Positions 8,471 to 17,815 are shown, counted from the first letter of the stretch. The stretch: DNA of 64,000 bases from Bacteroidia bacterium (GCA_022760475.1 JALEFZ010000056.1:57210-121209), one strand, 5' to 3'. Numbers and translations: made by a program. Notes: a model not told the origin generated them from the letters alone.

Positions 8471-9820
8471 ATGAAAAGCTCCCTGTCGAGATTCCCAGCT
8501 TCCTGGGTTCCCAGCCTTTATTTTGCAGAAAGCCTGCCCTACATGTTGATCAACATTGTAGCCATCCCTATGTATCAGGATATGGGCTTGTCAGAAAGTT
8601 TGATTCCACTCTATGTAGGTTTTCTGGGCTATGCCTGGATGATCAAACCCCTTTGGAGTCCGCTGGTGCAATTCAGTGCGACCCGTAGATGGTGGACACT
8701 GGCCATGCAACTGATTTTGGCTATCGGATTCGCACTGGTAGGCATGGTGGTTCAAACCGGAGCTTACTTCATCGTTTCGTTCTCTCTTCTGGCCACCTTA
8801 TCCTTCGTCTCAGCCACACATGACATAGCCATCGATGGGTACTACCTGGAAGTCCTCAGCGAGAAAGAACAATCCTTATTTATCGGTATCCGAAATTTCT
8901 TTTACCGACTAGGGATGTTGTTCTCCAAAGGTCCCCTACTGATCTTTGTCGGAATGCTCATCCTTGGCCAAACCTTCATCAGTTCGGAGGAAATGGCAGC
9001 AGGATCTGCCTATGCTTATGGTTGGTACCTATGTGCAGCTATTTTTGGCATCATGTGGGTTTATCATTCATTCATCTTACCCAAAGAAAAAGTAGATGAG
9101 CAGAAAACCACCTTGGACAAGCAGATAGAAGAAATTGGCCAGGAAGTAGAGGCTGAAAAAGAAAATGAAATTGCACCTAAACCAAGCACCTCAGAACTAC
9201 TTTCTTCATTTTTTAAAAAAGAAAAAATTGGGATCATGATTGCTTTCCTATTGCTTTATCGTTTGGGAGAATCTCAAATTCAGGCAATTGGACAGACATT
9301 CCTAAAAATGGATGTCGCAAAAGGAGGGCTTGGTTTGAGTACCACTGACTTTGGGGTCATTTATGGAACTTATGGGGCTACGGCACTCATCATTGGTGGA
9401 ATTTTGGGAGGGCTTGCCATTTCGGAAGGAGGCTTGAAAAAATGGCTATGGCCTATGATTGTAGCCATCAATGTTCCCAACCTCCTGTTTGTTTACATGT
9501 CCTTCTATCAGCCACAAAATTACTGGATCATTTCAGCCTGTATATCTCTTGAACAATTTGGATATGGATTTGGCTTCACCGCTTTTTTGATGTACATGAT
9601 TTACATGTCTCAGGGTCATTTTAAGACAGCCCACTATGCCATAGCCACAGGTTTTATGGCCTTGGGAAATATTTTACCCTTACAGCTAAGTGGATTTATC
9701 AAAGAATGGCTGGGCGACTATACCCTGTTTTTTTCCTGGACGCTGATTGCCACCATACCTGCATTTATCATAGCAGCATACATTCCTTTGGACAAGGAAT
9801 TTGGAAAAAAGGGTAGATAA
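8471..9820 (+). CDS. AmpG-like MFS permease
   Basis: The 449-residue protein has about 12 predicted membrane helices and a charged cytoplasmic loop near 205-245 between the two halves. Resemblance to AmpG, the inner-membrane muropeptide permease, is seen in the first helix pair (FAESLPYMLINI), the MIKPLWSPLVQ loop, and the SATHDIAIDGYYLEVL segment corresponding to the conserved SAxQDIxxDA region. AmpG imports GlcNAc-anhydroMurNAc peptides for cell-wall recycling, but the broader family also carries other solutes. It lies nine bases behind the amidohydrolase gene, so the two are probably cotranscribed. A NagZ-like gene is about 48 kb away in this window. Confidence 0.82.
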   Translation: MKSSLSRFPASWVPSLYFAESLPYMLINIVAIPMYQDMGLSESLIPLYVGFLGYAWMIKPLWSPLVQFSATRRWWTLAMQLILAIGFALVGMVVQTGAYFIVSFSLLATLSFVSATHDIAIDGYYLEVLSEKEQSLFIGIRNFFYRLGMLFSKGPLLIFVGMLILGQTFISSEEMAAGSAYAYGWYLCAAIFGIMWVYHSFILPKEKVDEQKTTLDKQIEEIGQEVEAEKENEIAPKPSTSELLSSFFKKEKIGIMIAFLLLYRLGESQIQAIGQTFLKMDVAKGGLGLSTTDFGVIYGTYGATALIIGGILGGLAISEGGLKKWLWPMIVAINVPNLLFVYMSFYQPQNYWIISACISLEQFGYGFGFTAFLMYMIYMSQGHFKTAHYAIATGFMALGNILPLQLSGFIKEWLGDYTLFFSWTLIATIPAFIIAAYIPLDKEFGKKGR

Positions 9821-9875
9821 ACCAACTAATGAGGAATTAACATACCACAAGACCAACACATCCAACAACTATAGC

Positions 9876-10337
9876 ATGAAAACACCCCAAAAAACCTGCA
9901 AACTTTGTGATCTGCCCATTGACCTTACAAAAGCCGAATGTAAGAACCCCAAGTGTCCACACAAAAATACGGAAGATAATGATGGGGAAGACGCATTCCA
10001 TGAAGATACTGCCACCAATAAATTAACACGGAGGCTTTTTTCAAGAAAAAAGCAAAAGAACGAAGAACAAAAAGCCGAAAGGGATGAACAGCAGGAAGAT
10101 GAACAGAATCAAGATGGTAGAGACGAAACGTCTCATTCATCAGCAAGTGATGATGACCCCAATGTTGGAGAAGCCGACGACTCAACAGGAGGAGGAGATA
10201 ATGATGACTCATCTGATGATGGAGGAGGAGGTGGCTGCCTTGGTGGTGGCTGTATAATGGGTGGCCTTAAGCTACTCTGGAAAATAATTACTTTTCCCGT
10301 GCGGGTGGTTCTATGGATAATTGAGATATTTGACTAA
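9876..10337 (+). CDS. Small acidic protein with N-terminal Cys motif and C-terminal hydrophobic tail
   Basis: I chose the ATG at 9876 (153 residues) rather than the in-frame TTG at 9801 that lies inside the permease gene. Residues 8-27 hold Cys8-x2-Cys11-x10-Cys22-x4-Cys27, spacing compatible with one zinc-binding knuckle. A long charged stretch follows, first basic (about 45-60) then strongly acidic with runs of D and E (60-115), a glycine run with two further cysteines (GGGGGCLGGGC, about 118-128), and a hydrophobic C-terminal helix (LLWKIITFPVRVVLWIIEI) that could sit in the membrane. I recognise no family. It lies between the permease and a TPR lipoprotein gene, on the same strand with short gaps. 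Confidence 0.7.
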   Translation: MKTPQKTCKLCDLPIDLTKAECKNPKCPHKNTEDNDGEDAFHEDTATNKLTRRLFSRKKQKNEEQKAERDEQQEDEQNQDGRDETSHSSASDDDPNVGEADDSTGGGDNDDSSDDGGGGGCLGGGCIMGGLKLLWKIITFPVRVVLWIIEIFD

Positions 10338-10358
10338 TTGTCTTAATACTTTGCATCC

Positions 10359-11000
10359 ATGATTGAATCCAAAGCACCCTTTTGTCTTGTTGTGATTATC
10401 CTATTTGTATCTGCCTGCAGTAATATCGCGGAAGATCAATCACATAGACTTCATGACAGCTATTATAAAAAGGCCTGTGAACTTTTAGATGAAAAGGTCA
10501 TCTCAGGAATTCAGAACAACAAAATACAAAGCAATGCCCAAAGGGATAGCATCCTGCTGGGCATTAGTTATTTGGACTCTGTAACCAAACTTAATCCTGA
10601 GAACTGGGCTGCTTTTTGGCTAAAGGGAAAAGCGTATCAAGTGCTTCAAAAGCATGAAGGAGCCTATACCCAGTTTCAAAGGGCATTTATACTGAAGCAA
10701 AGCAATCCCGACCTGGCTCGGGAACTGAGCATTGAAGCATTGGAAACAGGTCGGAATCGCGAGGCTGAAAGTATTGGGGAGGCAGCCCTGTCCCTGAGTC
10801 CTGCTGATCCAGGTCTGATGGGGAACCTGGCACTCATACATTTGATAAATGGAAAACTGATTTCAGCTGAAGACTTGATACAATCAGCCTTGCTTATTAG
10901 GCCAGATGACCCTGTAAACCAGTACCTGGAAAAGTTGATTCGGGAGGTGAAGGATGGCACTAGGCCACAGCCCAAGCATGTAAATGAGTTGAAAAATTAA
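10359..11000 (+). CDS. TPR-containing lipoprotein
   Basis: The 213-residue protein begins with a lipoprotein signal peptide ending VSAC (Cys near residue 20). The mature part has tetratricopeptide-like helices: NPENWAAFWLKGKAYQVL, HEGAYTQFQRAFILKQ, REAESIGEAALSLSPADPGLMGNLALIHLINGKLISAEDLI and SALLIRPDDPVNQYLEKL, about three to four repeats. Such proteins hold protein complexes at the periplasmic side of a membrane. The start is 21 bases after the preceding stop. A TTAATACTTTGC sequence just upstream (10343-10354) resembles a promoter, so the gene may be transcribed both from the run and separately. Confidence 0.8.
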   Translation: MIESKAPFCLVVIILFVSACSNIAEDQSHRLHDSYYKKACELLDEKVISGIQNNKIQSNAQRDSILLGISYLDSVTKLNPENWAAFWLKGKAYQVLQKHEGAYTQFQRAFILKQSNPDLARELSIEALETGRNREAESIGEAALSLSPADPGLMGNLALIHLINGKLISAEDLIQSALLIRPDDPVNQYLEKLIREVKDGTRPQPKHVNELKN

Positions 11001-11054
11001 ATTGACAGCCAGGCGGCAGGACATTTAAAGGATGCAGAGCATATTTGCGAGCCT

Positions 11055-12116
11055 ATGACAAAGAAGACAGAATTTGATCTTATCATTATTGGCGGAGGAT
11101 TGACAGGCCTAAGCCTTGCTTACTTTCTAAGAGACAGCCATTTGAAGGTTGCCATCCTGGAGGGAAGAGATCGCCTGGGAGGGCGGATATTTACCAACAG
11201 GAGAGATGAGATGGCCCCGCTTGAAATGGGAGCTACCTGGCTTGGTAGCCAGCATGTTTTTCTTCAAGAGCTGTTGACCGAATTGGGAATAGGCATTTTC
11301 GAACAAAAAATAGGAAATACAGCGATCTACGAATACCTCTCCACCAGCCCATGGCAATTGGTAAACATCCCCGACAATCCGGACCCAAGTTTCCGTATCC
11401 AGGGAGGAAGCTCAAGGCTTATAAATGCCTTGGCAGAGGCCCTTCCCCAAGACAGCATTTTCTTAAATTCGAATGTTTCTGGCATTACCGAGGAGGAGGA
11501 TGGCTTGGTCATTCAGAGCGATCAACAGCTTTTCAAAGCAAAAAAACTTGTTTCAACCCTCCCACCTTACCTATTGCAAAGAAGCATTGACATCAGTCCT
11601 AAACTTTCGACTGAGCTTCAGCACATCATGAAAAATACCCACACCTGGATGGGAGAATCCATCAAGGTAGCTTTTCGTTTTAAAGAGCCTTTTTGGGAAG
11701 CAGAGGGGATCAGCTCTACTATTTTCAGTAATGTAGGACCAATCTCCGAAGCATATGAGCACTCAGACTTTGAGGGAAAGTATCATGCCATAAAAGGCTT
11801 CTTCAATAGCAGTTTCCATCCATTGGGGAAGGAAGAAAGAAAAAATATGGCATTGAAGCAGCTCAGAAAATATTATGGTTCCAGGATTGAGGAGTATATA
11901 GATTATGAAGAAATGCTGTGGTCAAAAGAAAGCCTGACCTATGCTCCTTACGAGGGAAATATATTCCCCCACCAAAACAATGGTCATGCTATATTTCAAA
12001 AAGCACATCTGTCAGGAAAATTATTCATTGCTGGGACAGAATCTTCGCCACAGTTTGGAGGGTACATGGAAGGAGCCATAAGGAGTGCCCATTTTGTGAA
12101 GAAGATGTTGTTGTAA
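11055..12116 (+). CDS. FAD-dependent amine oxidase family protein
   Basis: This 353-residue flavoprotein opens with the ADP-binding fold (LIIIGGGLTGLSLAYFL, about residues 9-25), then EGRDRLGGRI, the hallmark second part of the FAD site in monoamine oxidase-like enzymes. The C-terminus has the matching flavin motif (LFIAGTESSPQFGGYMEGAI, about 325-344). At 353 residues it is shorter than most amine oxidases (430-500), so the substrate domain is reduced. There is no signal peptide, so it is likely cytoplasmic. It oxidises an unidentified amine or acts as a related desaturase. It closes the co-directional run that starts with the amidohydrolase; a weak hairpin followed by T residues lies about 15-45 bases after the stop. 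Confidence 0.88.
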   Translation: MTKKTEFDLIIIGGGLTGLSLAYFLRDSHLKVAILEGRDRLGGRIFTNRRDEMAPLEMGATWLGSQHVFLQELLTELGIGIFEQKIGNTAIYEYLSTSPWQLVNIPDNPDPSFRIQGGSSRLINALAEALPQDSIFLNSNVSGITEEEDGLVIQSDQQLFKAKKLVSTLPPYLLQRSIDISPKLSTELQHIMKNTHTWMGESIKVAFRFKEPFWEAEGISSTIFSNVGPISEAYEHSDFEGKYHAIKGFFNSSFHPLGKEERKNMALKQLRKYYGSRIEEYIDYEEMLWSKESLTYAPYEGNIFPHQNNGHAIFQKAHLSGKLFIAGTESSPQFGGYMEGAIRSAHFVKKMLL

Positions 12117-12255
12117 TTTGCCCATGTGATTGATCCCCTCCTCAAAAAGGGTGATTTTTATCATTCCCCACTTAAGATATCCCTGATTTTTCTCTTTCCT
12201 TTGTACTTTTGTTTTGCTTAACTAGAACCATTCTAAATGATGTAGGTTATTTGCC

Positions 12256-12263
12256 TATATTTG
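12256..12263 (+). promoter_or_regulatory. Predicted -7 promoter box for the TonB-dependent receptor gene
   Basis: TATATTTG matches the TAnnTTTG element and ends 32 bases before the ATG. A second match, TACTTTTG, lies at 12204-12211. Neither has a clear -33 TTG at the usual spacing. Confidence 0.4.
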
Positions 12264-12295
12264 TTCAAAATTACCTTTACATCCAATCCACATAA

Positions 12296-14662
12296 ATGCT
12301 AAGGCACCTATTAACTATCATACTTTTTCTAGTCGCAATTAACCTGAATGGTTTTTCCCAGACATTAACTGGTACCCTCAGGGGCCGAGTCCTGGACAAG
12401 ACGACAGAAGAAGGCCTTTCTGCAACAAAAATCACCCTTTTGACCTCCATTCCGCAGAGGATCATCCTATCGGATCAAGCTGGAAATTTCAGGTTTGACT
12501 CGCTTTTGGTGGGAAGACATAGCATCAAGGTGGAGATGGCTGGCTATAAACCATTCCTGAGGGAGGATTTACTGGTTACCACACAGAAAGAAGTTGTAGT
12601 TAATGTTAGCCTGAAGCCAAGCCTTTACAATGTAGAGCAGGTTACTCTCACCCCAGATCGTACCCGAGGAAGTGTTAGAAATGAAATGAGCAGCGTTTCT
12701 GCCCTCTCATTTGAGATTGAAGAAACCCGCAAATTTGCTGGTGGGTTAGATGATCCCACCAGACTGGCAGGGAATTTCCCTGGCATTGTATCCACCCCCT
12801 TTACTTCAGAAAACTTTATTTCTGTCAGGGGAAACTCGCCCATGGGGCTTATTTACAGAATTGAAGGCATTGATATACCCAACCCAAACCATTTTGCCAG
12901 AATTGGAAGCTCAGGGGGGACATTTACCATATTCAGCAATCAGGTACTATCAAATTCAGACTTCTTCATTGGTGCTTTTCCGGCAGAATATGGCAATGCC
13001 ACCTCCGGTGTTTTTGACATTAGATTCAGGAACGGCAACAATCAAAAACGCGAATATGCCTTTCAGGCTGGCGTTCTTGGGGTAGACCTAAAGGCTGAAG
13101 GCCCTTTTAAAAAAGGAGGCAAAGCCTCTTATCTGGTAAATTATAGGCTATCTTCCTTGAGCATAGCTTCTTTCATCATCAATTACCTGACAGTACCTAC
13201 CTATCAGGATTTAAGTTTTAAACTTCATCTACCTACAAATAAATTCGGAACGTTCAGTGTTTTTGGTATCGGCGGATTGAGCGATCGTTTCAAGCCTACC
13301 GAAGAATCCAACTTCCTACGGGATTTGGACAGGTTCCAAAATACGCTGACTTCAGATATGGCAGTCCTTGGGGTAAGACACCGAACCATCCTAAAGACAG
13401 GTAGTGTCTGGGAAACCACCATTGCTGGCTCCTACGCTGATATGACTGACAATAGATCCTACCTAGAAGATACCACACAATTGGATGTTTTGAGGCTTAG
13501 GGATCAAAATGAATATAGCCGTTTGCCTATAAGTATAGCCAGCTCTCTGAAACACCGTTTCTCTCCTCAGCTTTTGCTGAAATTGGGGGGGCAATACACC
13601 CGCACCTACCATGATTACCTCTCACTAGATTATGACTATATTCAAAATCGTCAGGTAATAAATTCTCAAGAAGCTGGGAACACCCAACTGTACCAAGCCT
13701 ACACCCAGGCGCAGTGGCGCCCTTTTGCCCCCTTGACCATTAATGGGGGTGTGCATTACCTCTTCCATGACCTCAATCAAAAACAATCTTTGGAACCACG
13801 TTTTGGAATGGCCTTGAGGATTGCTCCTAAACAACACGTTTCTTTTGGTTATGGCCTCCACAGCAGAACTGAGCAATGGGGAACTTACATGACACGATTT
13901 TATGAAGAGGGTCAAACAAACTCAAGCCTCCCCAATCTCGATCTTGACTTGATGAAAGCACACCATCTGGTCATAGGCTACAATGCTATGTTAAGTGACA
14001 ACCTGAAATTTCAGGCTGAAATTTACCACCAATCCCTATTCAATGTACCTGTTGAAATTGGAGACTCGGCTACTTATACTGTCCTGAACCTTGATGAATT
14101 GAATGAACTGAGGGCACTCAACAACGACGGAACAGGAAGGAACTATGGCATTGACATGGGTCTGGAACGTTTCTCAAGGAATGGATTTTATTATATGCTC
14201 AATGGGAGTATTTTCAGATCCACCTATACAGACGGCCAGGGAAGAGAACATTCTACGGCATATAATACGGGATACAAAACCAACTTTTTGATTGGGAAGG
14301 AAATCAAAATGGGGAAAAAGAGAGGCAGGAATGCAATTCTAAGCCTTAATTCAAATCTTTCCATCAGAGGAGGACAAAGGTATACCCCAATTGACCTACA
14401 AGAATCCAGATTGGCATTGACCACTGTTTTCGACGAGACCTATCCATTTATTGAGCAGGATAAGCCATTAGTAGTTTGGGATGTAACGGTGAATATATTC
14501 CGTAACAGAAAACGATTTAACGAGAGTTGGTCTATCCAAATCAAGAACATCTTCCAAAGTCAGGCAGCAGAATACAGGGATTATGATGCGACCCTTGATA
14601 GGGCTGTAGCACTTGAAGGTGCTGGTTTCCTACCGGTGATGAGTTACAAAATACACTTCTAG
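12296..14662 (+). CDS. TonB-dependent outer-membrane receptor
   Basis: The 788-residue protein has a signal peptide (cleavage likely after GFSQ near 22), an N-terminal carboxypeptidase-regulatory-like beta-sandwich (about 25-110, GTLRGRVLDKTTEEGLSA), a plug domain (about 125-240, with FISVRGNSP and YRIEGIDIPNP), and a long beta-barrel ending in the aromatic terminus KIHF. This is the common layout for Bacteroidota receptors that take up iron complexes, vitamins or oligomers using TonB energy. No SusD-like partner, regulator or TonB gene is adjacent, so the ligand cannot be guessed. The gene is convergent with the degenerate Nudix gene, and the two stops share CTAG at 14659-14662. Confidence 0.9.
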   Translation: MLRHLLTIILFLVAINLNGFSQTLTGTLRGRVLDKTTEEGLSATKITLLTSIPQRIILSDQAGNFRFDSLLVGRHSIKVEMAGYKPFLREDLLVTTQKEVVVNVSLKPSLYNVEQVTLTPDRTRGSVRNEMSSVSALSFEIEETRKFAGGLDDPTRLAGNFPGIVSTPFTSENFISVRGNSPMGLIYRIEGIDIPNPNHFARIGSSGGTFTIFSNQVLSNSDFFIGAFPAEYGNATSGVFDIRFRNGNNQKREYAFQAGVLGVDLKAEGPFKKGGKASYLVNYRLSSLSIASFIINYLTVPTYQDLSFKLHLPTNKFGTFSVFGIGGLSDRFKPTEESNFLRDLDRFQNTLTSDMAVLGVRHRTILKTGSVWETTIAGSYADMTDNRSYLEDTTQLDVLRLRDQNEYSRLPISIASSLKHRFSPQLLLKLGGQYTRTYHDYLSLDYDYIQNRQVINSQEAGNTQLYQAYTQAQWRPFAPLTINGGVHYLFHDLNQKQSLEPRFGMALRIAPKQHVSFGYGLHSRTEQWGTYMTRFYEEGQTNSSLPNLDLDLMKAHHLVIGYNAMLSDNLKFQAEIYHQSLFNVPVEIGDSATYTVLNLDELNELRALNNDGTGRNYGIDMGLERFSRNGFYYMLNGSIFRSTYTDGQGREHSTAYNTGYKTNFLIGKEIKMGKKRGRNAILSLNSNLSIRGGQRYTPIDLQESRLALTTVFDETYPFIEQDKPLVVWDVTVNIFRNRKRFNESWSIQIKNIFQSQAAEYRDYDATLDRAVALEGAGFLPVMSYKIHF

Positions 14663-15192
14663 AAGTTTGGTGAAGAGACAATGTCCATCAAATCCTCAGG
14701 GTACAGGTGGACTTTTTCTTTTTTCAGCTCTTTAAGAGAGCGCCAAATAGGATAGAGATTTTGATTGATAAGGGCGTCAGATACTTTTTCTGTCCCTTTG
14801 GAGTCTAGTTCTCCTTTGAATAGGAAGATTATCTCGTGGCGAATGTTATCATTAAGCTCCGTTACGACCTCAGAGGGTCCAGCCACAAACTCCAGGTTCT
14901 TCACATCCTCTCCAATCAGGGACTTAACTTCCCTTCGGATGGCCTCCCAACTGTATTCTCCAAATGCAAGTTTACCTCCGATAGGCCTGTAGCAAGGCTT
15001 ACCGTTTGACAATTCCTCATCTTTTATCAGGAGTATCCTTCCCCTGTACAGGAAAATGCAGTACGCCATGGGCGCAATGCTCCCGCTTCCCTTTCCCATC
15101 TGTGCAGGACCTTCTTTAATCTGGAACATTTTTATCAAATCTTTCTTAGCAAGGCAGTACAATAGTAAATCATTTTTCAATGATTCCTGCAT
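14659..15192 (-). CDS. Nudix-fold protein with degenerate catalytic box
   Basis: The 177-residue protein contains a Nudix-like core: strands around MAYCIFLYRGRILLIKDEE (about 42-60), then PIGGKLAFGEYSWEAIRREV. The Nudix box normally reads Gx5Ex7REUxEExGU; here the first part is intact (GKLAFGE, then RRE) but the EE pair is replaced by SL (REVKSLIGE). Those glutamates bind the catalytic metal, so hydrolase activity is probably lost or altered. The protein could sense a nucleotide or be structural. Later ATGs at codons about 22 and 32 are possible alternative starts. Its stop overlaps that of the TonB receptor gene on the other strand. Confidence 0.75.
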   Translation of the reverse strand: MQESLKNDLLLYCLAKKDLIKMFQIKEGPAQMGKGSGSIAPMAYCIFLYRGRILLIKDEELSNGKPCYRPIGGKLAFGEYSWEAIRREVKSLIGEDVKNLEFVAGPSEVVTELNDNIRHEIIFLFKGELDSKGTEKVSDALINQNLYPIWRSLKELKKEKVHLYPEDLMDIVSSPNF

Positions 15193-15368
15193 TCCTTTTG
15201 GGGAAGTCTTTACACAGAGAAAAAGTCAAATTATGGGGTAGAAATGCCGATGGGCTAGGCTTTTACGCAGACTAACCTCAAGGGGTTATATTTTTATACC
15301 ATTTCCATTAAAAAACTTACATCAGAAAAATAAAATATTACCAAAAATACCTTCCTGATTTTGTGAAG

Positions 15369-17207
15369 TTAATGAGCAACAATATTCAACTTATGAACCA
15401 AAAAATTACCGGAATCATCTCTGACCTTTAGGAGATAATAACCGGGGCTGATGTTGGATGGTATGTGGAGCTTGATATTACTCAGTTTTATGATCTTCTT
15501 TTCTATCACTCTTTTCCCGTATAAGTTTTCCAGAGAGATTTCAAGATTCTTATTGCCTTCCCAAGACAATTCCAATACATTAGAAACGGGATTGGGAGCG
15601 ATTTGAAACTTATTTCCTGCAAGAGAATTGCTTGCTGTTTCCTGAGCAACCGCAATACAAAATGGAGAGCTAAACAGGTTTCTTTGGCAGAGACGGTCCC
15701 GGATAACCGGGGTGTAAATGCCTTCAAACAAGACCGTATCTGCCATGAGTAAAGCCTCTGCTACATTAGGAAGGCTCATATCCCTCCTTAAAAAATACAG
15801 ACACTCCAAAGCAAGGGCATCAGTGATTTCAGGTCCCAGATCAAACCTGATATTCATCAATGTACTTGCCCAAAGGGTACCTACTTCATAAATGCTTCCA
15901 AATCCATTGATAGGAGGATAAGACTCCAAAGTTACGGCCATTCGTCCTTCCCAAAATTCATTGTGTCCATCCCAATTGAACAGCTCAAACCAATTCCAGC
16001 TTGAAATGTCATATGAATAAGCTGCCGTGAAATAATCTGCGAAGCCTTCGTCAATTCCCTTTCTTTCAAAGCCTCGATTGGACTCAGGTGTAGCATCGTA
16101 GGAAAGCGCATGGATATACTCATGAATAATGACATCAGCATCTTCGGCATCATCCACTCCCCCATCACCAAAGAGGATATATGAATTTCCACTGTTACCA
16201 ACAAAAGTTGATTGATCATTATTCCCCAAGCCATGAGGATCAACCTCGATGGGCTTATTCAATAAGTCATGAAAACCTAAATCCTCCACATATCTTCTGA
16301 ATCTGTCGATATGATAGTACGCCATCACATCCTCAAAACCACTTTGATCCCTGGTAAAGAAAAAATCTCCATCAGTAGATACAGATATGGGGTAAAAAAA
16401 AGCGGCCCTGTCAACCACCTTTACATAAGGCCCTTCCAGCCGAAAAAGGCTGTCATCAGTAGAATAAGACAAGCCTTGCAATTCCACGGTATCCATCAGG
16501 GATTCAAATTGTAAGGTATGTGTGTCCTTTCCATCTTCAAACTCAATCCCATAACGCAGTTGCCCTCGGGTACAGGGATCAGGAAAAAACACCCTTGCCC
16601 TTCCAGAGGTATCTAATTTCGTTTGAGAAGCATGTTGGTGCCGAAAGTAGGTGCCCAAATCTTCCCTTTGAATGATCCTTTGGTCAGTAGAAGAAATTAT
16701 AAGCTCCTCGGCAGCCAATTCTCCCTGATTGAAAAACATCCTGAGTGAATGAGCAGGAACCCAATTATTTCCTTCCAACCACCAAATTTCCTGATCGCTC
16801 AGTTCATCAGCATCTGCCTCTTCAGCCAATTCATAGATCAGGGATCCCAGGTCTTGCCTCGAAAGGTTCACACTGGAATTAAGGAGGGGATAAACCGTAG
16901 CACTCATTCCGTAGGCATGCAGTTCATGATCCAAATGGACAATCAACTCACTTTGATAGAGTTCCCTTGACTGGAATACCTGTTTTAAATAGACGTGCCA
17001 ACCAGAAGGACTTTTTGAATTGTTTTTTATGGTAAGACTGGTATTTCTAAGTTCAGGAAGGTAAGGGAGAAGTGCAGACCTGAATTGCTCAGATTCCAGA
17101 CTTTTCAGGTCAAAATCCAGTTTTTGCCAGGATTGCGCAAAGCCTGTCTCTCCCAGCAACAAAAGGAACATCATCAAAACCCAAGCCCGTATGTTCAATC
17201 CACTCAT
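15369..17207 (-). CDS. Secreted gluzincin metalloprotease with T9SS sorting domain
   Basis: The 612-residue product has a signal peptide (residues 1-25, ending GFAQ), a long propeptide-like region, a zinc protease domain and a C-terminal sorting domain. The active site is HEYIH at 362-366 with E387 in the segment IDEGFADYF 21 residues after the second His, an E-x3-D pattern as in fungalysin (M36) and thermolysin-type enzymes. The last 75 residues (starting near FQIAPNPVSNVLELSW) match the T9SS type A domain that directs export and surface attachment or release. I use ATG 17207, not the TTG one codon earlier. That ATG overlaps the YigZ stop by one base (TGATG), so the two genes are translationally coupled. 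Confidence 0.87.
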   Translation of the reverse strand: MSGLNIRAWVLMMFLLLLGETGFAQSWQKLDFDLKSLESEQFRSALLPYLPELRNTSLTIKNNSKSPSGWHVYLKQVFQSRELYQSELIVHLDHELHAYGMSATVYPLLNSSVNLSRQDLGSLIYELAEEADADELSDQEIWWLEGNNWVPAHSLRMFFNQGELAAEELIISSTDQRIIQREDLGTYFRHQHASQTKLDTSGRARVFFPDPCTRGQLRYGIEFEDGKDTHTLQFESLMDTVELQGLSYSTDDSLFRLEGPYVKVVDRAAFFYPISVSTDGDFFFTRDQSGFEDVMAYYHIDRFRRYVEDLGFHDLLNKPIEVDPHGLGNNDQSTFVGNSGNSYILFGDGGVDDAEDADVIIHEYIHALSYDATPESNRGFERKGIDEGFADYFTAAYSYDISSWNWFELFNWDGHNEFWEGRMAVTLESYPPINGFGSIYEVGTLWASTLMNIRFDLGPEITDALALECLYFLRRDMSLPNVAEALLMADTVLFEGIYTPVIRDRLCQRNLFSSPFCIAVAQETASNSLAGNKFQIAPNPVSNVLELSWEGNKNLEISLENLYGKRVIEKKIIKLSNIKLHIPSNISPGYYLLKVRDDSGNFLVHKLNIVAH

Positions 17208-17815
17208 CAATCTTCCTCAATTAAATCCCAATGGATATTGGCCTGTTTCAGCGCATGTGCCAAAGGGGGATAATCATTTTTTCTAATAAAAAAAGTTTGC
17301 TTGCAAATGTCAGTGTAATCTGCTTTTAACAACTTTGTTGGGTGAGGATGCAACACGCGATTGATATCGGAGGTTTTATCGTAGGGGAAGGTCAATGAAA
17401 AAATTACTTTAGGAATGATCTCCTCCTTTGGGTTTTCTTTCAAGGCTTCCTCCGCTGCAGTTCTATAAGCCTCGATTAGCCCCCTGACACCCAACTTAGT
17501 TCCTCCAAAATACCTGACAACAACCACTAGTGTAAAGGTCAACTCAAATGACCTGATAGCTGAAAGTATAGGGGTTCCTGCACTATGGGAAGGTTCTCCA
17601 TCGTCAGTCGCATAGGAGCTTTCTCCAAGTTTCCCAAGCCTATATGCATAACAATGATGCCTGGCATCATGAAACCTTTTCTTCAACTCCCCTACCCTCT
17701 CGGCGACCTCGGACTCATTTTGCACCGGATAGGCAAATGCATAGAACTTGGACCCTCTGTCCTTGAAAAAGCCTTCAGATTCGCTATTTATCTTATAAAT
17801 AGGATTTTCTTCCAT
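17207..17815 (-). CDS. YigZ/IMPACT family protein
   Basis: The 202-residue protein matches the YigZ (UPF0029/IMPACT) family: the N-terminal domain has RGSKFYAFAYPVQ and HHCYAYRLG, then DDGEPSHSAGTPILSAI, and VVVVRYFGGTKLGVRGLI in the second strand-helix unit, the standard family signatures. Length equals E. coli YigZ. The cytoplasmic family has a ribosomal-protein-S5-like fold; its biochemical role is not settled. Its TGA overlaps the start of the secreted protease gene by one base, so the two share a transcript, but the functional link between them is unclear. Confidence 0.92.
   Translation of the reverse strand: MEENPIYKINSESEGFFKDRGSKFYAFAYPVQNESEVAERVGELKKRFHDARHHCYAYRLGKLGESSYATDDGEPSHSAGTPILSAIRSFELTFTLVVVVRYFGGTKLGVRGLIEAYRTAAEEALKENPKEEIIPKVIFSLTFPYDKTSDINRVLHPHPTKLLKADYTDICKQTFFIRKNDYPPLAHALKQANIHWDLIEED

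Noticed and set aside
9801..9875. Longer start (TTG) for the small Cys-motif protein
   Set aside because: It lies partly inside the permease gene; the ATG at 9876 places the cysteines near the N-terminus as expected.
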